NCBI RefSeq assembly: GCF_046250175.1
Contig: NZ_CP176468.1
DNA length: 64,000 nt
Direction: 5' to 3' (one strand)
Source of the DNA: Psychromonas sp030397575
GTDB taxonomy: Bacteria > Pseudomonadota > Gammaproteobacteria > Enterobacterales > Psychromonadaceae
Each line of letters begins with the position of its first letter. The first letter of the stretch is position 1. Below are positions 34,362 to 44,627 of this stretch, one piece after another. A program made the position numbers and the translations under genes. The notes below the pieces were generated by a model. That model was given only the letters and a program-made list of their open reading frames with translations. It was not told where the DNA came from and made no database searches.

Positions 34362-35585
34362 TTAACCACCGAAGTCATCAAGTAAGATGTTTTCGTCTTC
34401 TACACCTAAATCTTTAAGCATAGCAATAACCGCAGCATTCATCACTGGTGGACCACACATGTAGAACTCACAATCCTCTGGAGCCTCATGATCTTTCAGG
34501 TAGTTTTCATACAATACGTTATGAATAAATCCAGTGTAGCCATCCCAATCATCTTCAGGCTGAGGGTCACTTAGTGCAACATGCCATTCAAAGTTTTCAT
34601 TTTCAGCTGCAATAGCATCAAAATCTTCAACGTAGAACATTTCACGTTTAGAACGAGCACCATACCAGAAGCTTGCTTTACGTTTAGTTTTTAAACGACG
34701 GAATTGATCGAAGATATGAGAACGCATTGGCGCCATACCCGCACCACCACCAACAAATACCATTTCGTTTTCAGTTTCTTTAGCAAAAAACTCACCAAAT
34801 GGACCTGAAATCGTTACTTTATCACCCTCTTTCAGGCTAAAGATAAACGATGACATTTTACCACAAGGTAATGATAGATCACGTGGCGGTGGCGTAGCGA
34901 TACGCACATTCAACATGATGATACCTTCTTCACCTGGGTAGTTAGCCATTGAGTAAGCACGAATAGTCTCTTCATCAACTTTTGACTCTAGATCAAAGAA
35001 CTTGAAGTGTTCCCAATCGCCACGGTACTGCTCTTCAATATCAAAATCTTTATATTTGATATGGTGTGCAGGTGCTTCGATTTGAATGTAACCACCGGCT
35101 TTAAACGGTACAGACTCACCATCAGGAATTTGTAGTTTAAGCTCTTTAATGAATGTAGCTTCATTGCCGTTAGAGATAACGGTACATTCCCACTTCTTAA
35201 CGCCAAATATCTCTTCTGGAAGTTCGATATCCATGTCTTCTTTAACATTAACCTGACATGATAAACGTTCGCCTTCTTTTGCTTCACGTTTAGTAATGTG
35301 GTCAAGCTCTGTCGGTAGGATATCACCACCACCTGATTTGATTTTCACACGACACTGGCCACAAGTACCACCACCGCCACAAGCAGAAGAGACAAATACA
35401 CCAGCATTTGCTAATGCACCTAATAACTTACCACCCGCTTGGGTTTTGATGCTTTTGTCTGCATCATCATTAATAGAAATTGTAATATCACCCGTGCTTA
35501 CAAGTTTTGCTTTTGCCGATAAAATAATAACGACTAGAGCTAAAACGATAATTGTAAACATGGCAACGCCGAGAAAGATTTCCAT
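34362..35585 (-). CDS. nqrF: Na+-NQR subunit F (NADH-oxidising)
   Basis: 407 aa. Membrane anchor at residues 3-24, then a 2Fe-2S ferredoxin domain with SACGGGGTCGQCRVKI and the fourth Cys in RLSCQVN (C-x5-C-x2-C...C). FAD domain RAYSMANYPGEEG, LSLPCGKMSSFIFSLKEGDK, and NADH domain VFVGGGAGMAPMRSHI, FYMCGPPVMNAAV. Takes electrons from NADH into the pump. 22-kDa membrane subunits NqrE/D lie upstream. Confidence 0.97.
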   Translation of the reverse strand: MEIFLGVAMFTIIVLALVVIILSAKAKLVSTGDITISINDDADKSIKTQAGGKLLGALANAGVFVSSACGGGGTCGQCRVKIKSGGGDILPTELDHITKREAKEGERLSCQVNVKEDMDIELPEEIFGVKKWECTVISNGNEATFIKELKLQIPDGESVPFKAGGYIQIEAPAHHIKYKDFDIEEQYRGDWEHFKFFDLESKVDEETIRAYSMANYPGEEGIIMLNVRIATPPPRDLSLPCGKMSSFIFSLKEGDKVTISGPFGEFFAKETENEMVFVGGGAGMAPMRSHIFDQFRRLKTKRKASFWYGARSKREMFYVEDFDAIAAENENFEWHVALSDPQPEDDWDGYTGFIHNVLYENYLKDHEAPEDCEFYMCGPPVMNAAVIAMLKDLGVEDENILLDDFGG

Positions 35586-35652
35586 CGACTTTTTCCTTGT
35601 TTTGGGAGGGAAATAAATTCCCTCGAATTCATCTAAGCTAAAACAGTAACAA

Positions 35653-36261
35653 CTACAGCTGGATACCAGAGAATGACATAAAACCTAATGCCATTAATCC
35701 AGCCGTTACAAATGTAATACCTAAACCACGTAAACCATCTGGTACGTCAGAGTATTTCATTTTTTCACGGATACCCGCTAATGCGACAATTGCTAATGTC
35801 CAACCAACACCACTACCCACACCGTAAACAACAGACTCTAATAAGTTGTATTCACGTTGAACCATAAACGATACACCACCGAAGATGGCACAGTTAACAG
35901 TAATAAGTGGTAGGAAGATACCAAGTGCTTGGTATAACGCTGGAAAATATTTATCTAAAATCATTTCCAAGATTTGTACTAACGCAGCAATAACACCAAT
36001 GAAAGTGATAAAGCCTAAGAAGCTTAAATCAGCGTCTGGAAATCCTGCCCAACCAAGCGCACCAGGTGCTAGTAGGTTAAAGTAGATAACTTGGTTAACA
36101 GGTACCGAAATACCTAATACCACGATTACCGCAATACCTAGACCGATTGACGTTTTCACTTTCTTAGAAACAGCAAGGAAAGTACACATGCCTAAGAAGA
36201 AAGCCAGTGCCATATTTTCCATGAAAATAGAACGCACAAATAAACTAAGATAATGTTCCAT
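35653..36261 (-). CDS. nqrE: Na+-NQR subunit E
   Basis: 202 aa, six membrane segments. Paralogue of RnfA (52080 in this window). LSLFVRSIFMENMALAFFLG with the first-half motif, LGMCTFLAVSKKVKTSIGLG with the iron-ligand Cys, and PLITVNCAIFGGVSFM with the second. NqrD/NqrE hold a [2Fe-2S] centre in mid-membrane and are inverted-topology partners. 5 bp from nqrD. Confidence 0.97.
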   Translation of the reverse strand: MEHYLSLFVRSIFMENMALAFFLGMCTFLAVSKKVKTSIGLGIAVIVVLGISVPVNQVIYFNLLAPGALGWAGFPDADLSFLGFITFIGVIAALVQILEMILDKYFPALYQALGIFLPLITVNCAIFGGVSFMVQREYNLLESVVYGVGSGVGWTLAIVALAGIREKMKYSDVPDGLRGLGITFVTAGLMALGFMSFSGIQL

Positions 36262-36266
36262 TCAAA

Positions 36267-36899
36267 TTACTCCTTTGGCTCAACTTGTTCTGGTTTAATA
36301 ACGCGAATAGCCCAGATAATGCCACCAATAATAAAGAAAGCACTAGGAGGTAATAGCAATAGACCATTACTTTGGTACCAACCACCATTAGAGATTAACG
36401 GTAAGATTTCGAATCCAAATAAAGCACCTGAACCGAACAACTCACGGAAACCACCAACTAAAACAAGGATTAAGCCGTAACCTAAACCATTACCGATACC
36501 ATCCATAAAGCTTGGGAATGGCGCATTCTTCATAGCAAATGCTTCTGCACGTCCCATAACGATACAGTTAGTAATAATAAGACCAACATAAACCGATAAC
36601 TGTGTAGACAGTCCATATGCATAAGCTCTTAATACTTGGTCAACAACGATTACCAATGAAGCGATAATCGCCATTTGTACAATGATACGTACACTATTTG
36701 GAATGTAGTTACGAATCATCGAAATGAACAAGTTAGAGAAAGCCGTTACAAATAATACCGCTAATGTCATTACTACAGCAGTTTGTAATGTTGCCGTTAC
36801 CGCTAACGCAGAACAGACACCAAGAATTTGCAATGCAATCGGGTTATTACTTACAACCGGAGAGGTAAGTACTTCTTTTAATTCAGTTGATTTAGCCAT
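36267..36899 (-). CDS. nqrD: Na+-NQR subunit D
   Basis: 210 aa, six membrane segments; paralogue of RnfE. NNPIALQILGVCSALAVTAT and LIITNCIVMGRAEAFAMKNA hold the Cys residues that with NqrE bind the central iron-sulfur centre. Its start overlaps the nqrC stop (36892-36899), tight operon packing. Confidence 0.97.
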   Translation of the reverse strand: MAKSTELKEVLTSPVVSNNPIALQILGVCSALAVTATLQTAVVMTLAVLFVTAFSNLFISMIRNYIPNSVRIIVQMAIIASLVIVVDQVLRAYAYGLSTQLSVYVGLIITNCIVMGRAEAFAMKNAPFPSFMDGIGNGLGYGLILVLVGGFRELFGSGALFGFEILPLISNGGWYQSNGLLLLPPSAFFIIGGIIWAIRVIKPEQVEPKE

Positions 36900-37671
36900 T
36901 GTTTAGCGCTCCTTCACGAACTTTGCTAAGAAATGGACCAAACCCTTGCTCACCTAACCAGAAAGTAAAGGTATGCTCAACCCCAACACTAGTTAGTGTT
37001 GCGCCTGATAGACCATCAATTTTATGTTTAGAGCCAGCAGGTGCTTGACCTTTAACGATTTCAATAGCAGGGTCACCATTCTCATCGAACAACTCTTTAC
37101 CTTTAAACAAGTTGGTCCAACGAGGGTTTTGAACTTCACCACCTAACCCAGGTGTTTCACCTTGCTCGTAATAAGTAATCGCTTCAATCGTATTACCGTC
37201 AGGTTGTATTGCAACAAATGCATACATCGTTGACCATAAACCAGCACCGTGTACAGGTAAGATAATACGTTGTAGCTCACCTTGGTCATTAGACACTAGA
37301 TAAACCGTAGCAAGGTTTGCACGACGACCAATTTTAGCAATATTATCTTCTGCACTAAGCTTAATGCTCGTTTCAGGGTCTTTAGCTGCTTTACGTTGGT
37401 CATAAGTAATTGGATCAGCAGTTGAAACAAACTCACCAGTTGCTAAATCAACTAACTTTGTTTCAATGTTAGAATTAAAAATTTCAGACACTGTTTTATT
37501 AGTTGTTAAACCAGCAACATCAAGAATTTTATTTTGCTTATCAATCGCTTTATTTTCGATCTGTAGTGGACGTAAGCCAACGGCTGCGCCTGCTACAATA
37601 ATTGAACATACTAGACAAACTGCTAGTACGACAATCATCGTTTTGCCAAATGTTTCTTGTTGGTTAGACAT
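36892..37671 (-). CDS. nqrC: Na+-NQR subunit C
   Basis: 259 aa. One N-terminal membrane anchor (residues ~12-32) and a periplasmic FMN domain. Covalent FMN site is the Thr of DGLSGATLTSVGVEHT (about residue 228), the ApbE target motif. GETPGLGGEVQNPRW is the other conserved block. Paralogue of RnfG. Overlaps nqrB and nqrD by 8 bp each. Confidence 0.97.
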   Translation of the reverse strand: MSNQQETFGKTMIVVLAVCLVCSIIVAGAAVGLRPLQIENKAIDKQNKILDVAGLTTNKTVSEIFNSNIETKLVDLATGEFVSTADPITYDQRKAAKDPETSIKLSAEDNIAKIGRRANLATVYLVSNDQGELQRIILPVHGAGLWSTMYAFVAIQPDGNTIEAITYYEQGETPGLGGEVQNPRWTNLFKGKELFDENGDPAIEIVKGQAPAGSKHKIDGLSGATLTSVGVEHTFTFWLGEQGFGPFLSKVREGALNNG

Positions 37672-38869
37672 TACGAGCTAGCCTCCGTTTGATGTTACCT
37701 TGAACGACGAAGTAATCGAATAACGGTGCAAATAAGTTAGCGAATAGAATTGCTAACATCATACCTTCTGGGAAGGCTGGATTTACAACACGAATCAATA
37801 CCACCATCAAACCAATCAAAATACCGTAATACCATTTACCTTTGTTAGTAAATGAAGCCGATACGGGATCAGTTGCCATGAAGATCATACCAAATGCAAA
37901 GCCACCCATTACTAAATGCCAATACCAAGGTAATTGGAACATATGGTTAGTATCGCTACCAATCACATTAAATAGTAATGATGTTGCAATCATACCGATC
38001 ATCACACCAGAAATGATACGCCACGATGCAATACCAGTAATTACAATGAAAGCACCACCGATTAAGATAGCTAATGTAGAAACCTCACCGATACTACCTT
38101 GCATGTTACCTAGGAAAGCATCTACCCAAGTTAATTGTGCGTGAACTGCATCTAGACCACCTTGAGACATCACACTTAATGAAGTCGCACCAGAGAAGCC
38201 ATCTACTGCTGTCCACACTGCATCACCAGAGATATCTGTTGGGTAAGCAAAGAATAGGAAAGCACGGCCAGCTAATGCAGGGTTTAAGAAGTTACGACCT
38301 GTTCCACCAAAGATTTCTTTGGCAACAACGACACCGAAAGTAATACCTAGAGCGACTTGCCATAGTGGAATCGTTGCCGGTACAATCAATGCAAACAGTA
38401 CAGAAGAAACGAAGAAACCTTCATTTACTTCATGTTTACGTACACTTGCAAATAACACTTCCCAGAAACCACCTACGACAAATGTCACAGCATAAATTGG
38501 TAAGAAGTAAGCAGCACCGAATAAGAAGTTATCAAATACACTAGCGCCAGACCCTAAAGTCACACCAAATGTATTTAACAAGGCTACACGCCAATCTTCT
38601 AATGCAGAATAACCCGCAACAATTGCATCATTAGCTTGCACACCTGTGTTATACATACCGTAGAACATCGCAGGAAACGTTGCTAACCAAACAAAAATCA
38701 TCATGCGTTTAAGGTCAATACTGTCACGTACGTGCGTAATACCTTTGGTCACATAACCAGGAGTATAGAAAAATGTCGCAGCAGCTTCATACAGAGCGTA
38801 CCATTTTTCATAACGGCCCCCTGCTTCGAAGTGCGGTTCCATTTTTTCAATTAAGTTCTTAAGACTCAT
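37664..38869 (-). CDS. nqrB: Na+-NQR subunit B
   Basis: 401 aa, about ten membrane segments. Carries covalent FMN (Thr in GFSGATSLSVMSQ, about residue 221-223) and riboflavin in the membrane, and forms most of the Na+ channel with NqrD/E. FGGTGRNFLNPALAGRAFLF is the family signature; FMATDPVSASFTNKGKW follows. Paralogue of RnfD. Ends overlapping nqrC. Confidence 0.97.
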   Translation of the reverse strand: MSLKNLIEKMEPHFEAGGRYEKWYALYEAAATFFYTPGYVTKGITHVRDSIDLKRMMIFVWLATFPAMFYGMYNTGVQANDAIVAGYSALEDWRVALLNTFGVTLGSGASVFDNFLFGAAYFLPIYAVTFVVGGFWEVLFASVRKHEVNEGFFVSSVLFALIVPATIPLWQVALGITFGVVVAKEIFGGTGRNFLNPALAGRAFLFFAYPTDISGDAVWTAVDGFSGATSLSVMSQGGLDAVHAQLTWVDAFLGNMQGSIGEVSTLAILIGGAFIVITGIASWRIISGVMIGMIATSLLFNVIGSDTNHMFQLPWYWHLVMGGFAFGMIFMATDPVSASFTNKGKWYYGILIGLMVVLIRVVNPAFPEGMMLAILFANLFAPLFDYFVVQGNIKRRLARNV

Positions 38870-38871
38870 TA

Positions 38872-40212
38872 TTAGCCTTCCTTCTCAATTTTACTTAGAC
38901 AATCACGCAAGATTGAACCGTATTCGTATTTACCTGGGCAAGCGTAAGTACATAAAGCTAAATCTTCTTCATCTAGCTCTAAGCAGCCTAACGTTTGTGC
39001 ACCATCTGTATCACCTACGATTAAGTCACGTAATAATACAGTCGGTAAGATATCTAATGGCATTACTCGTTCATATTGACCGATTGGCACCATTGCACGC
39101 TTACTACCACCTGTAGTTGTAGTGAACGCAAACTTTTTAGCACTACTTAACGCAGATAAGAACGCACGAGAAACTGAGTGTTTATTTAAGCCAGGAGCGC
39201 CCCAACCAAATAACTCTTTATCGTAACCTTCAATTAATGCAGATACTTGATTATGGTAACGACCTAAATAAGCATGAGGCCCTGTAGCAGTAACACCACA
39301 CAGCACTGAACCCGAAATAACACGCACTTGACCAGCGATAAGTTGATCAGCAGTTAATTGAGCAGTAGAAGCACCTAGAACTGTTCGCACTAAACGTGGT
39401 TTTGTTACAGCAGGACCAGCTAAAGAGATCACTTTTTCACTGTAAACTTCACCCGTTACAAATAACTTACCGAATGCGATCACATCTTGGTAGTTAATTG
39501 ACCAAACTTGCTTAGTAGCAGACACAGGGTCAATGAAATGTATGTGAGTTCCCGCTAATCCAGCAGGATGCACGCCAGTGAAGACTTTTTCTTCAACGCT
39601 AGCAACATCAGAAGTAGGCAATGTCGTTTGATCTTTACAAACATAAACCTTACCTTCAGTTAGCTGAGATAAAATAGCCAAACCGTCAGTGAATGCTTCT
39701 TGGTTATCATTAATGATAAGACTTGCGTCGGCTGCTAATGGATTAGTATCCATTGCAGTAACGAAAATAGAAGCGGGCTGAGCATCAATTGCTGGCACTT
39801 TACTAAATGGGCGAGTGCGTAATGCAGTCCAAGCGCCTGATGCAACTAGGTTTTCAACGACTTTGCTACGCTCAATGCTAGCTAGTTGCTGGCTTTCATA
39901 CTTAGCAAATTGCACACTATCATTGCCTTGTATTGAAATAACCACAGATTGCAGCACACGTTTAGCACCACGGTTGACTTCTTTAACTACACCAGATGCT
40001 GGAGCGGTAAAAAGCACACCTTCATTTTTCTTATCAGAAAATAAAGTTTGTCCTTTCTTCACCACGTCTCCGACTTTAACAGCCATTGACGGGCGCATTC
40101 CAACATATTCTTCACCCAGTATAGCAACTTCAGAAATGGCAGGACCATTTTGAATGACTTGCTCTGGCGCTCCTGAAATCGGGAGGTCCAGTCCTTTTTT
40201 TATAGTAATCAT
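38872..40212 (-). CDS. nqrA: Na+-NQR subunit A
   Basis: 446 aa from the ATG at 40212, exact family length; the frame goes to a GTG at 40224 (MQEN), but AAGAG sits just before the inner ATG. Cytoplasmic subunit near the quinone site, related to RnfC without its iron-sulfur domain. Starts MITIKKGLDLPISGAP; EEYVGMRPSMAVKVGDVVKK; LYTYACPGKYEYGSILRD near the C-terminus. First gene of the nqr operon; ~280 bp of AT-rich DNA upstream should hold the promoter, but I could not fix one. Confidence 0.97.
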   Translation of the reverse strand: MITIKKGLDLPISGAPEQVIQNGPAISEVAILGEEYVGMRPSMAVKVGDVVKKGQTLFSDKKNEGVLFTAPASGVVKEVNRGAKRVLQSVVISIQGNDSVQFAKYESQQLASIERSKVVENLVASGAWTALRTRPFSKVPAIDAQPASIFVTAMDTNPLAADASLIINDNQEAFTDGLAILSQLTEGKVYVCKDQTTLPTSDVASVEEKVFTGVHPAGLAGTHIHFIDPVSATKQVWSINYQDVIAFGKLFVTGEVYSEKVISLAGPAVTKPRLVRTVLGASTAQLTADQLIAGQVRVISGSVLCGVTATGPHAYLGRYHNQVSALIEGYDKELFGWGAPGLNKHSVSRAFLSALSSAKKFAFTTTTGGSKRAMVPIGQYERVMPLDILPTVLLRDLIVGDTDGAQTLGCLELDEEDLALCTYACPGKYEYGSILRDCLSKIEKEG

Positions 40213-40491
40213 ATTCTCTTGCACTATGTTACGGGAGGAAAAAGTTAAATGCCTTTCGGCGATAAAACATTACACGCAATAAATTGAGGTTAACAATTGA
40301 TTAACATGTACACTAAAAAATTCGGTGAAATATTAACATTAGAGAGGGGTTAATTGCTATATCAAATCAAAAAGCTTACTGCAGTTAGTTCAAATTTAAA
40401 TAAAAAAAGAAAACAAAGTTTGCAAAAAGCATTCACATTTTAAATTGTGATTAGTTGATTTATCGAACAGACCGTCTCTTGTTGTTATTTC

Positions 40492-40803
40492 TTACTTTCC
40501 ACCGCCTAAACATTTTGCTGATTCAGGTGACAACTGATTTTTTTCAGCCCATTGAGTAGGTGTGTAAGTATGTAAAGCTAATGCATGGACAGGGCCAGCA
40601 ATTTCTTCAGCAAGTAATTCATTAATTAAACGGTGGCGCATAATTAAACGAAGCCCCTCAAATTCCTCACAAACAATAGTAACCTTAAAATGAGTCTCAG
40701 AATTTGGTGGTACAGAATGATTATGACTTTCGTTTATAACTTGCAGGTAATCCGCTTGGAAACGCGCTACCAACTTATCTTGGATAGTTTTTTGAACGAT
40801 CAT
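40492..40803 (-). CDS. bolA: BolA family protein
   Basis: 103 aa from the ATG at 40803 (the frame runs to 40827, but the family starts MIVQKTIQDKL). BolA proteins pair with monothiol glutaredoxins on [2Fe-2S] clusters and affect morphology and stress response. Motifs: VINESHNHSVPPNSETHFKV, FEGLRLIMRHRLINELLAEE, and GPVHALALHTYTPTQW with the invariant His. Size fits BolA proper (105 aa) rather than IbaG (~84-89). Same strand as nqr but 280 bp away. Confidence 0.9.
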   Translation of the reverse strand: MIVQKTIQDKLVARFQADYLQVINESHNHSVPPNSETHFKVTIVCEEFEGLRLIMRHRLINELLAEEIAGPVHALALHTYTPTQWAEKNQLSPESAKCLGGGK

Positions 40804-41130
40804 ATTACCTCTATTGACGGTGTACATTGGCTTAGGGAAAGCTAAATTCGTACAACTTAATTAGATGGGACGCATATGTTACCGTATTTTTCAGCTTTTT
40901 TTCCAGAATTTTAACATTTAATTTACTTTTTAATATTCAGCCAATAATTTACATTTTTTTATCAGCTATTATCACCATAATACAACCGACGCTTAGCTCT
41001 CCATAAGAGATAAGCAAACTCGCCGATAGACAAGCAAGTCGAATATTATTACCCTAATAGAAACGAGGCCTTAACCATTGTTTCTGAGCCTATACATTTA
41101 ACTAACATCCAAAAATTATAAAGGTAAATT
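40804..41130. other. Intergenic region between bolA and bpt, no gene seen
   Basis: About 330 bp, AT-rich, holding the divergent promoters of bolA and bpt. An imperfect hairpin (GCTTAGCTCTC...GAGATAAGC) lies at 40991-41015. No ORF, RNA gene or clear operator recognised. Confidence 0.5.
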
Positions 41131-41847
41131 GTGTCCCAAACTTCAGAACTAAAAGTTGGCATGACAGCTACTTTCCCCTGCTCGTACTTAGCAGATAAAG
41201 AAGAACAGTTAATTATGTTGCTAGATCCTGAAGAAAACGCTAAACAACATTATGCCTCTTTAATGGCTATAGGCTTTAGGCGTAGCGGTGAACAAGTATA
41301 CCGCCCCCATTGCCCTGCTTGTAATGGGTGTGAATCATTGCGTATTAACAGCCAACAATTTAAGTTATCTAAAAGTCAAAAACGCTTAATCAATAAAAAT
41401 AAACATTTCACAATAGCCATTTCCAATACCATCTCTGAATCCTACTATCCTTTATACGAAAGATACATTAATCAGGTTCACCCTGATGGAGTTATGTTCC
41501 CAGCCACACAAGCTCAATTTGACTCTTTTGTTGCCTGTACCTGGGGAGATATTTTATTTATTGAAGTCTATGATGGGGAAAAACTTATTTCAGTGAGTGT
41601 GACCGATGTATTAACGAGTGGTCAATCGAGTGTATGGAGTGCTTTTTATTGCTTTTATGATCCCGACTACCATTATGCTTCATTAGGAAAATATGCAGTT
41701 TTACAGCAGTTAGATCTGGCTAAAAAACACAATATTGATTTTTTATACTTAGGCTATTACATAAAAAACTGTCAAAAAATGAATTATAAAAATCAATTTA
41801 ATCCGCACCAACGTTTCATAAACCAGCAGTGGAAGGACTTTGATTAG
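41131..41847 (+). CDS. bpt: Aspartate/glutamate leucyltransferase (Bpt)
   Basis: 238 aa from a GTG with AAGG 6 bp before it. Adds leucine from Leu-tRNA to proteins with N-terminal Asp or Glu, making type-2 N-degrons. Conserved: CSYLADKEEQLIMLLDPEEN, the cysteine cluster YRPHCPACNGCESLRI, FSL-type GQSSVWSAFYCFYDPDY, and YLGYYIKNCQKMNYK near the end. Followed by infA, with clpA-clpS opposite, the order seen in many gammaproteobacteria. Confidence 0.95.
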   Translation: MSQTSELKVGMTATFPCSYLADKEEQLIMLLDPEENAKQHYASLMAIGFRRSGEQVYRPHCPACNGCESLRINSQQFKLSKSQKRLINKNKHFTIAISNTISESYYPLYERYINQVHPDGVMFPATQAQFDSFVACTWGDILFIEVYDGEKLISVSVTDVLTSGQSSVWSAFYCFYDPDYHYASLGKYAVLQQLDLAKKHNIDFLYLGYYIKNCQKMNYKNQFNPHQRFINQQWKDFD

Positions 41848-41956
41848 CTTTTTAGTGTGAATTATGAACAACAATCCTTTACCACTCTCAATTATTCTGG
41901 CATTATGCGCCGATTGAAATTAGCACTACTTACCTATTACAAAGGATCCATCGCCA

Positions 41957-42175
41957 ATGGCAAAAGAAGACAGTATTGAAATGCAAGGCACTATCTTAGA
42001 TACGCTGCCTAATACAATGTTCCGTGTGGAATTAGAGAACGGTCACGTTGTTACTGCACATATCTCAGGAAAAATGCGTAAAAACTACATCCGTATTCTA
42101 ACTGGCGATAAAGTGACAGTTCAGCTTACACCTTATGACTTATCTAAAGGTCGTATTGTTTTCCGTGCTCGTTAA
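41957..42175 (+). CDS. infA: Translation initiation factor IF-1
   Basis: 72 aa, exact family length. S1-like OB fold: MAKEDSIEMQGTILDTLPNT, FRVELENGHVVTAHISGKMR, KNYIRILTGDKVTVQLTPYD, GRIVFRAR end. Blocks the A-site of the 30S subunit during initiation. AGGAT 6-7 bp upstream of the ATG. 109 bp after bpt; ends in a strong terminator. Confidence 0.97.
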   Translation: MAKEDSIEMQGTILDTLPNTMFRVELENGHVVTAHISGKMRKNYIRILTGDKVTVQLTPYDLSKGRIVFRAR

Positions 42176-42210
42176 TTACTAGCCGGTAACAAACCAGGCT
42201 TTCATTAGCC

Positions 42211-42243
42211 ATAAAAAAACCAGCTTAACGCTGGTTTTTTTAT
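42211..42243 (+). terminator. infA terminator
   Basis: AAAAACCAGC-TTAAC-GCTGGTTTTT, a 10-bp perfect stem with long A/T runs each side, 40 bp after the infA stop. Confidence 0.93.
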
Positions 42244-42327
42244 CTTTGTAAAAAGATGATCATTATATTAAATAACTAATCTCAATTTCACGTAGGAAAA
42301 ATGATCAGTTAATTAGTATGGTTGGTA

Positions 42328-44583
42328 TTAATTACTCATCTCTAGTTTTTTCTCGTAATTAAACTCAATACCATCGCCGTTACTATTTAGTATCACGCGA
42401 ACACTACCACCGTCCTGTAAACTACCAAATAAGATCTCGTTTGCTAATGGCTTTTTCAGTTTCTCTTGAATTAATCGTCCCATTGGTCGAGCGCCCATTG
42501 CTTTATCATAGCCATGCTCAGCTAACCAGTTTCTAGCATCGCTACCCACTTCAAGTGACACTTGTTTTTTATCCAATTGTACTTGTAACTGGACAATAAA
42601 CTTATCAACAACTTGACTAATAACGTTAAGATCCAAGTGATTGAACCAAATAATATTATCAAGGCGGTTTCTAAACTCAGGAGAGAAAATCTTATTGATC
42701 TCATCCATCGCTTTAGCGCCCTCTTTTTGCTCTTTGAAACCAATGCTTTGTTTCACTGTTTCTTGAACACCAGCATTCGTTGTCATCACCAAAATAACAT
42801 TTCTAAAGTCAACTTTACGACCATTGCTATCGGTTAACGTACCGTGGTCCATAACTTGTAACAAGATGTTATAGACATCACTATGTGCTTTTTCTATTTC
42901 ATCCAATAACACCACAGAGTAAGGATGTTTCACAACCGCATCGGTTAATAGCCCTGCTTGCTCATAACCTACATAACCAGGTGGAGCACCAATTAAACGT
43001 GATACCGTATGTTTTTCCATGTATTCAGACATATCAAAACGTAATAGTTCAATACCTAGTGCTTTGGCTAGTTGTTGTGTTACTTCTGTTTTACCTACCC
43101 CTGTTGGACCGGCAAAGAGGAATGATCCAATCGGTTTCAACTCGTCGGATAAGCCAGAGCGATTTAAATGAATTGCATCGGTTAATGCTTCGATCGCGCT
43201 ATCTTGTCCAAACACCGTCATCTTCAGACGTTGATGTAGCTTAGCTAGTGCATCTTTGTCTGAGCTAGAAACTGATTTTTGTGGGATACGGGCAATTTTA
43301 GCAATGATGTTTTCAATTTCAGTCACACCAATGGTTTTCTTACGTTTGCTAACTGGCAACAAACGCATTTGCGAACCTGCTTCGTCAATAACATCGATCG
43401 CTTTATCCGGTAAGTGTCGATCATTGATATATTTAGCACTCAACTCTGCCGCAGCAATCAAAGCTTTGTTGGTATAACGAATATTATGATGTTCTTCATA
43501 ACGAGTGCGTAACCCTAATAGAATTTGCCCCGTTTCTTTAATAGACGGCTCAAGTACATCAATTTTTTGGAAACGGCGCGCTAAGGCATGTTCTTTTTCA
43601 AATATTTGTCCAAACTCTTTATAAGTTGTAGAGCCAATACAACGTAATTTGCCGCTACTCAACAAAGGTTTTAATAGGTTAGCAGCATCAAGTTGTCCCC
43701 CCGTTGCAGCACCCGCACCTATGATGGTGTGAATTTCATCGATAAATAGAATCGCATTGTCCTGTGACTGCAATTTATTTAATACATCTTTAAAGCGTTG
43801 CTCAAACTCTCCACGGTATTTTGTACCAGCAAGCAATGCTCCCATATCCAATGAATAGATAATATGGTCTTCAATAACGTCGGGCACATTATTATGTACT
43901 ATTTGATACGCTAAGCCTTCGGCAATAGCCGTTTTACCAACACCAGACTCCCCCACTAACAGCGGATTATTTTTACGACGGCGACAAAGAATTTGAACAC
44001 AACGTTCCACCTCTTTTTCACGCCCAATTAGAGGGTCAATGCTCCCTGCAACAACCTGTTCATTAAGGTTGACAGTGAAAGGCATTTCATTGCTTTCCTC
44101 TTCAGTCATTTCAGCTTGTTCAGGCTCATGGAAAGTAATGCTATCTGGATGCTTTTCAGTACCATGGGATAAATAATTAACAACATCTAAGCGAGATAAG
44201 TTAGATTTTTTAAGTAGGAAAGTAGCCTGTGACTCTTGTTCACTAAAAATAGCCACCAGCACATTAGATGCACTAACTTCTGATTTACCTGAAGATTGAA
44301 CATGGAAAATAGCGCGTTGTAAAACTCGCTCAAAGGCAATAGTAGGCTGAACTTCTAGTTTCTCTGTTTTTACTTCAGACAGGCTAGGGTTAGTCTCTAA
44401 AAAGTTAGTTAATTCAATGTGTAAAGAGACGATATCGACAGAGCAAGCCTGTAGAATTTTCTTTACTTCTTCATTTTCTAATAAGGCTAATAATAGATGC
44501 TCTAATGTCATGAACTCATGATATTTTTCATAAGCAATTCGGAAAGCTAAATCAAGGCTATGTTCTAAAGGTTTATCTAGCAT
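42328..44583 (-). CDS. clpA: ATP-dependent Clp protease ATP-binding subunit ClpA
   Basis: 751 aa (E. coli 758). N-domain (LEHSLDLAFRIAYEKYHEFM) binds ClpS. Two AAA+ modules: D1 Walker A GESGVGKT with LFIDEIHTIIGAG, D2 Walker A GPTGVGKT with VVLLDEIEKAHSDVYN. ClpP-docking loop I/L-G-F/L is seen as SIGFKEQKEG. Unfolds N-degron and ssrA substrates for ClpP. 44 bp from clpS. Confidence 0.97.
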   Translation of the reverse strand: MLDKPLEHSLDLAFRIAYEKYHEFMTLEHLLLALLENEEVKKILQACSVDIVSLHIELTNFLETNPSLSEVKTEKLEVQPTIAFERVLQRAIFHVQSSGKSEVSASNVLVAIFSEQESQATFLLKKSNLSRLDVVNYLSHGTEKHPDSITFHEPEQAEMTEEESNEMPFTVNLNEQVVAGSIDPLIGREKEVERCVQILCRRRKNNPLLVGESGVGKTAIAEGLAYQIVHNNVPDVIEDHIIYSLDMGALLAGTKYRGEFEQRFKDVLNKLQSQDNAILFIDEIHTIIGAGAATGGQLDAANLLKPLLSSGKLRCIGSTTYKEFGQIFEKEHALARRFQKIDVLEPSIKETGQILLGLRTRYEEHHNIRYTNKALIAAAELSAKYINDRHLPDKAIDVIDEAGSQMRLLPVSKRKKTIGVTEIENIIAKIARIPQKSVSSSDKDALAKLHQRLKMTVFGQDSAIEALTDAIHLNRSGLSDELKPIGSFLFAGPTGVGKTEVTQQLAKALGIELLRFDMSEYMEKHTVSRLIGAPPGYVGYEQAGLLTDAVVKHPYSVVLLDEIEKAHSDVYNILLQVMDHGTLTDSNGRKVDFRNVILVMTTNAGVQETVKQSIGFKEQKEGAKAMDEINKIFSPEFRNRLDNIIWFNHLDLNVISQVVDKFIVQLQVQLDKKQVSLEVGSDARNWLAEHGYDKAMGARPMGRLIQEKLKKPLANEILFGSLQDGGSVRVILNSNGDGIEFNYEKKLEMSN

Positions 44584-44627
44584 GGAGACTCCTTATGAGA
44601 GTGTAAATGAATAATCTCGTAAAATTG